NCBI GenBank assembly: GCA_020355945.1
Contig: CP070627.1
Coordinates: forward strand, 4,602,793-4,612,698
DNA: 9,906 nucleotides
Direction of reading: 5' to 3'
Source of the DNA: Candidatus Aminicenantota bacterium
Lineage (GTDB): Bacteria > Acidobacteriota > Aminicenantia > UBA2199
Below, piece by piece: positions 7,109-9,906 of this stretch. Under the pieces are notes generated by a model. The model was not told the origin of the DNA. It made no database searches and saw only the letters and a list, made by a program, of their open reading frames with translations. The position numbers and the translations under genes are program-made. Positions within the stretch are counted from its first letter, which is position 1, and the number at the start of each line of letters is the position of its first letter.

Positions 7109-9235
7109 ATGAAAAAGAAAAAGGCAGTTGTCTTTCTGGTAATGGTATTGCTCCCCCTCGCGGTATGCCTACAAGCGGAAAACGAAAAAAACTTCGACCA
7201 AAAAGTCGCAGAGTTGAAGGAGCAATTACAAAAAACAGCCGAAGAAGAAAAAGTCAATGTTTTAAACAAATTAAGTTCTCTATTTCTTCGTAAAGAACCC
7301 GCCCGGTCCCTGGGATATGCCAACCGGGCAGCGGAATTATCGAAAAAAATAAATTATCAGCAAGGAAAAGCATCCGCATTTATCAAACTGGCAAAAGCCT
7401 ATTGGGCGTTGGGAGATAATAAAAAACCCTTTGAACTTACCCGGGAAGCACTAAAGATATTTAAAGAATCAGGAAATTATAACGGTATTCGGACTTCCCT
7501 GGGAACAATAGCGGATTTTTATCGAATTAACGGCAATTACGAGGAAGCATTAAAATACATTATCGAATCTTTAAAAGCGTCCGAGAAAATGAATGATAAA
7601 GCTAACACAGCCGAATCTCTCTACCAGGTGGGGAATCTTTACCTGCGTTTGCATGAACCGGGGAAGGCATTGAAATACTTTCAAAAGGCTTTGGAAACCG
7701 GGAAAGAAAGAGTAACAAAACGGCGCCTCATTTATTATATAAACAACATCGGGCTTGCTTATATGGAACTGGAGCAATATACCCAGGCCTTAGACAATTT
7801 TCAAAAGGCATTAAGACGTTTCACCGAACAAGGAGAAAAATTCGGGATTAGTAATACCCTGCTTAATATCGGGATTATATACATAGAATTAGATCATTAC
7901 GATGAATCGCTCAAATACCTTCATCAAGGGCTGGATAAATTCGTGGAAACAGGTAACAAGAGAGGAATGTGCCGCGCCTTATTCCAGATCGGGAATAACC
8001 ATTTTAAAATGAATCACTATAAAAGGGCAATATCTTATTACGACGATGCATTGAAGAAAGCACGGGAAGCTAACGATAAATTAATGATCAAGCATATTTA
8101 CGAAAGTTACTCCGAGGTGTACGCCGCTTCCGGGGATTATAAGGAATCCCTTAAGTACCATAAACTCTTTACCAAAGTAAAAGATAACCTGGTAAATGAG
8201 AAAAAAAACAAACAAATTGCCGAACTCCAGGAACGGTATGAAGCGGAAAAAAGGACAAAAGAAATAGAAATTTTAAAGAAAACCAATAAAATCCGGGGAA
8301 TTACCAGGAATGTGCTTATTGCCGGGCTTATCCTGGTATTCATTTTCCTGGTATTCATGTTTAAAAAATATATCTATTTGTTTGCTTTCTGGAAAAAACA
8401 AAAACACATCGGGCAATATCGATTATTGGAACCCATCGGTTCCGGGGGGATGGGAAAGGTGTTTAAAGCCCATAACATCAGGGACAAAACATCCGTCGTC
8501 GCCATCAAGGTTTTAAAGGAAGAACTCTTTAAAGTCGAGATTAATCGAACGCGGTTTAAACATGAAGGCGCCATCATCGACAAACTGGATCATCCCAATA
8601 TACTGAAAATTTTCGAAAGAGGGGTACATGAAGAGACACTGTATTTTGTCATGGAGTTCATCGAAGGGAAAACCCTGGGAAAAAAGATCGAGGAGGACGG
8701 TCAAATCGATTTAAAAGAGGCGATTCATATCATGACCCAGCTTACGGATGCCCTGGCACTGATTCACAGCCGGGACATCGTCCACCGGGATTTAAAACCC
8801 GCCAACATCATGTTAACACAAAAAAATGGAGACCCGAATTTCGTAAAACTCCTGGATTTCGGTCTTTCCAAAATGAAATACCAGACCCGGATCACCGAAT
8901 CCGGTTTTTTTATTGGCACCGTTAACTACCTGGCCCCGGAACAAATCATTGATTTCGACTACTCTCCTGCCGCTGATATTTATTCCCTCGGCATTATTTT
9001 TTACGAGATGCTAATCGGTAATATGGCATTCACCGGGGATTCCCTGGCCGCGATCTTGGACCAGGTCCTGGAAAGCACCCCACCGGTACCCGGTAAAATC
9101 AGACCCGGGATCCCCGGTGAATTGAACCACTTAATCCTGGAAATGATCTCAAAGCAAAATACCCGGCGGCCTTCGGCACAAATCGTGCTGAATACGCTTA
9201 AAAAATTATCTCGCTCATGTCCCGGTGTTAGTTGA
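7109..9235 (+). CDS. Receptor-type Ser/Thr protein kinase with secreted TPR sensor domain
   Basis: 708 residues from ATG 7109, chosen over an in-frame GTG at 7103 because of the promoter position. Residues 1-23 are a signal peptide (MKKKKAVVFL..., ending LQA). Residues about 40-365 contain some seven TPR units of the 40-residue (TPR_12-like) kind, such as NGIRTSLGTIADFYRINGNY. A coiled coil (KNKQIAELQERYEAEKRTKE) precedes one membrane helix at about 402-422. The kinase domain starts at 437: Gly-loop GSGGMGKV (444-451), Lys467 in VAIK, HRDLKPAN (559-566), DFG (583-585), APE (609-611). All catalytic residues are present, so it should be active. The topology is inferred as TPR outside and kinase in the cytosol, the reverse of PknB/PrkC, whose kinase is N-terminal. 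The TPR face presumably senses a periplasmic partner and signals through the stalk. There is no LanC domain, so it is not a class III/IV lanthipeptide synthetase. Substrates are unknown; the neighbours are a RiPP precursor and a possible regulator. Confidence 0.9.
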   Translation: MKKKKAVVFLVMVLLPLAVCLQAENEKNFDQKVAELKEQLQKTAEEEKVNVLNKLSSLFLRKEPARSLGYANRAAELSKKINYQQGKASAFIKLAKAYWALGDNKKPFELTREALKIFKESGNYNGIRTSLGTIADFYRINGNYEEALKYIIESLKASEKMNDKANTAESLYQVGNLYLRLHEPGKALKYFQKALETGKERVTKRRLIYYINNIGLAYMELEQYTQALDNFQKALRRFTEQGEKFGISNTLLNIGIIYIELDHYDESLKYLHQGLDKFVETGNKRGMCRALFQIGNNHFKMNHYKRAISYYDDALKKAREANDKLMIKHIYESYSEVYAASGDYKESLKYHKLFTKVKDNLVNEKKNKQIAELQERYEAEKRTKEIEILKKTNKIRGITRNVLIAGLILVFIFLVFMFKKYIYLFAFWKKQKHIGQYRLLEPIGSGGMGKVFKAHNIRDKTSVVAIKVLKEELFKVEINRTRFKHEGAIIDKLDHPNILKIFERGVHEETLYFVMEFIEGKTLGKKIEEDGQIDLKEAIHIMTQLTDALALIHSRDIVHRDLKPANIMLTQKNGDPNFVKLLDFGLSKMKYQTRITESGFFIGTVNYLAPEQIIDFDYSPAADIYSLGIIFYEMLIGNMAFTGDSLAAILDQVLESTPPVPGKIRPGIPGELNHLILEMISKQNTRRPSAQIVLNTLKKLSRSCPGVS

Positions 9236-9237
9236 CG

Positions 9238-9272
9238 GCTAACAAGTCCCTCCCTGGGACTCTTTAGTTGGC
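9238..9272 (+). terminator. Hairpin at the kinase 3' end, inside the convergent peptide gene
   Basis: Perfect inner stem AGTCCC (9245-9250) / GGGACT (9256-9261) with a five-base loop, plus outer arms GCTAAC (9238-9243) / GTTGGC (9267-9272). One outer pair is T-G, which is a wobble in plus-strand RNA but a mismatch in minus-strand RNA, so the fold favours the kinase transcript. It begins three bases after the kinase stop. The following T-run is poor, so termination here is only possible. The hairpin also encodes the last codons of the peptide. Confidence 0.35.
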
Positions 9273-9418
9273 ATAATAGTCTCCTTAGTCGGGGCACAGG
9301 GGCATGAATAACCGCACGTATCCTCTCCGCCGCCTACGGCTTTCATTTCATCCCGGTTGAGATGGGCAATGGTTTCTTTGTTCAACGCGAAAATTTTTCT
9401 TAATTTTTTTTTCTTCAT
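9239..9418 (-). CDS. RiPP precursor peptide, lanthipeptide-like, GG-type leader
   Basis: A 59-codon gene. Start ATG 9418 follows a strong AGAAGGAG (9434-9427) by eight bases; stop TAG is at 9241-9239. The leader (1-31) begins with a Lys run, then ALNKETIAHLN and RDEMKAVGGG. This is the helix-plus-GG pattern of leaders of class I lanthipeptide-like precursors known from Bacteroidota and other environmental bacteria. Cleavage is expected after the Gly run, leaving about 28 residues. The core holds four Cys (35, 39, 41, 59) and seven Ser/Thr (34, 38, 44, 47, 51, 54, 58), enough for up to four thioether rings, and contains a doubled PTKE(T/S) motif at 43-47 and 50-54. Thioether formation is inferred, not shown; disulfides or another modification are possible. 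No LanB, LanC, radical-SAM enzyme, protease or transporter lies in the window. The gene converges on the kinase with a 3-bp gap. Confidence 0.8.
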   Translation of the reverse strand: MKKKKLRKIFALNKETIAHLNRDEMKAVGGGEDTCGYSCPCAPTKETIMPTKESQGGTC

Positions 9419-9446
9419 TTGTTTTTCTCCTTCTATATTTTTTCTT

Positions 9447-9467
9447 AGTCCGAAGAGCTACCGAACT
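9447..9467 (-). promoter_or_regulatory. Leader hairpin upstream of the peptide gene
   Basis: In minus-strand RNA, AGUUCGG pairs with UCGGACU around a seven-base loop. Two of the pairs (U-G, G-U) are wobbles only in this strand and would be mismatches in the plus-strand RNA, so selection seems to act on the peptide transcript. The 5' arm overlaps the stop codon of the small upstream ORF, and the hairpin ends 13 bases before the peptide's Shine-Dalgarno. It could tie translation or stability of the peptide mRNA to the upstream ORF. Confidence 0.4.
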
Positions 9468-9556
9468 CAATCAAACCGTAACATGAAAAGCAATTTTTTT
9501 GCCAAACTTAATTTCATACCAAAAGTTAAACGCGGTAAAGGTTTTAAAAGTTTCAT
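9467..9556 (-). CDS. Possible 29-codon leader ORF before the RiPP gene
   Basis: ATG 9556, stop TGA 9469-9467, with AGAGGA (9567-9562) five bases before the start. The peptide is basic and leucine-rich (9 Leu, 7 Lys/Arg), for example KLSLAKKLLFMLRFD, and has no Cys, so it is not a second copy of the precursor. It sits 48 bp before the precursor start, in the same direction. It could be a translated leader peptide, an amphipathic small protein, or chance. A good ribosome site and the hairpin on its stop are the only support. Confidence 0.35.
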   Translation of the reverse strand: MKLLKPLPRLTFGMKLSLAKKLLFMLRFD

Positions 9557-9582
9557 GATTTTCCTCTTTTTTTAAAAATAGT

Positions 9583-9594
9583 CCGGTAGGTCTA
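9583..9594. promoter_or_regulatory. Third partial copy of the CCGGTAG...GTCTA motif
   Basis: CCGGTAGGTCTA repeats the ends of the left palindrome at 9654-9675 (CCGGTAGACC...GGTCTA) with its centre deleted. It lies 27 bp upstream of the small ORF, so it may be an extra site for the same protein. Confidence 0.3.
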
Positions 9595-9653
9595 TTTAAG
9601 CCGGCAGATAAAATCGATACACCTATAAGATTACTATCAATTCAGCATATGGC

Positions 9654-9698
9654 CCGGTAGACCCATGGGTCTATCTGATAGACCCATGGGCCTATCGG
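9654..9698. promoter_or_regulatory. Nested palindromes, probable operator pair
   Basis: Two 22-bp arms (9654-9675, 9677-9698) are inverted copies of one another with 20 of 22 matches around T9676. Each arm is also itself a palindrome: TAGACCCATGGGTCTA is perfect at 9658-9673, and GATAGACCCATGGGCCTATC is nearly so at 9677-9696. Thus the arms are at once direct and inverted repeats, as expected for two dimer sites 21 bp apart on one face of the helix. It lies 23 bp upstream of the -35 of the right-hand promoter, an activator-like position, and about 100 bp upstream of the small ORF. With no T-run on either side, it is unlikely to be a terminator. Confidence 0.55.
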
Positions 9699-9721
9699 CG
9701 AACCCTTCAAAATGAGTAATG

Positions 9722-9750
9722 TTGAAAAGTCCCTCACTATTTATTATAAT
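9722..9750 (+). promoter_or_regulatory. Strong sigma70-type promoter of the right-hand gene
   Basis: TTGAAA (9722-9727), 17-bp spacer, perfect TATAAT (9745-9750). Transcription should begin near 9757. The very strong Shine-Dalgarno TAAGGAGGT (9755-9763) therefore sits at the extreme 5' end of the mRNA, with a leader of only about 17 bases. Confidence 0.7.
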
Positions 9751-9773
9751 TTCTTAAGGAGGTACGGATACTG

Positions 9774-9906
9774 ATGATTGAGATCATAAAAGCCAAAATC
9801 TGGGAAATATTAAAAAAGAAGGCCGTTTCCCTTGCCATGGTGTACGACAGGGAAGGACGAATCCTCTGGCATAAAGGAAGAGAAATAAGTGGGAAAACCG
9901 TCTTGA
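9774..9906 (+). CDS. N-terminal fragment of an unidentified protein, possible regulator
   Basis: Open from ATG 9774 to the window edge (44 codons), preceded by TAAGGAGGT at an 11-base spacing. The fragment begins MIEIIKAKIWEILKKK, a basic amphipathic helix, followed by VSLAMVYDREGRILWHKGR and EISGKTVL. The second part looks like the first strands of a PAS/GAF-type sensor domain (xxxVYDxxGxILWHxGR). My impression is of the N-terminus of a sigma54-dependent or similar sensory regulator, but no DNA-binding or AAA+ domain is in view, so the function is open. It has no signal peptide and is probably cytosolic. It is divergent from the RiPP gene with the palindromes between them, which is why a regulator is a natural guess. 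Confidence 0.7.
   Translation, partial: MIEIIKAKIWEILKKKAVSLAMVYDREGRILWHKGREISGKTVL

Noticed and set aside
7109..9418. Kinase and peptide as a class III/IV lanthipeptide synthetase pair
   Set aside because: Those synthetases join a lyase and a LanC-like cyclase to the kinase domain. Here the C-terminus ends with the kinase and the N-terminus is secreted TPR.
9357..9575. A plus-strand open frame of 72 codons, rich in Phe
   Set aside because: It is antisense to the RiPP precursor and the leader ORF, has no Shine-Dalgarno, and its Phe/Ser content is the complement of the Lys-rich minus-strand coding.
9600..9660. A minus-strand sigma70 promoter for the leader ORF and RiPP gene
   Set aside because: TTGATA is present, but no -10 at 16-18 bp; no sigma54 GG-N10-GC box either. 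The start of this transcript is unresolved.

Overview
The window looks like a chromosomal segment of a Gram-negative, signalling-rich environmental bacterium. The evidence is secretion signals, a lipoprotein signal, an outer-membrane-type DUF5916 protein and a eukaryotic-like Ser/Thr kinase, with TPR and LRR proteins around them. This style, together with a GG-leader RiPP precursor, resembles Candidatus Aminicenantes/Acidobacteriota, but that placement is an impression of mine and not a test. No rRNA, tRNA, CRISPR array, IS element or attachment site was seen.

Left part (1-3746, all on the minus strand). An operon-like run starts at a good sigma70 promoter (3834-3806). It reads through a five-helix membrane protein of unknown function (3746-2859) into a fold-type-I PLP enzyme of the cysteine-desulfurase-like VC1184 group (2845-1616). 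The Shine-Dalgarno of the enzyme overlaps the stop of the membrane protein. After 140 bp comes a secreted CBM9-like/DUF5916 protein that starts at 1475 and runs off the left edge; no earlier stop interrupts it.

Middle part (3747-9235, plus strand). Three separately promoted genes follow: a GT-C glycosyltransferase with a cytoplasm- or periplasm-exposed TPR tail (3913-6153), a small LRR lipoprotein built from six exact 66-bp repeats (6332-6892), and a receptor-like kinase with a secreted TPR sensor, one membrane helix and an intact C-terminal kinase (7109-9235). The first and third share a striking layout: TTGACA-N17-TAAAAT with the -10 ending exactly 6 bp before the ATG and no Shine-Dalgarno, so both mRNAs are predicted to be leaderless.

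Right part (9236-9906). Convergent with the kinase, and only 3 bp from its stop, lies a short gene (9418-9239, minus) for a 59-residue peptide. It has a leader of the LNKETIAHLN...GG type and a Cys/Ser/Thr-rich core, most likely a lanthipeptide-like RiPP precursor. Upstream of it are a possible 29-codon leader ORF, a hairpin, and a 45-bp nest of palindromes. Beyond these, pointing right, a TTGAAA-N17-TATAAT promoter drives a gene cut by the window edge, possibly a regulator. No modification enzyme or transporter for the peptide is in the window. The kinase, the peptide and the possible regulator form a candidate signal-controlled peptide locus, which remains a hypothesis.
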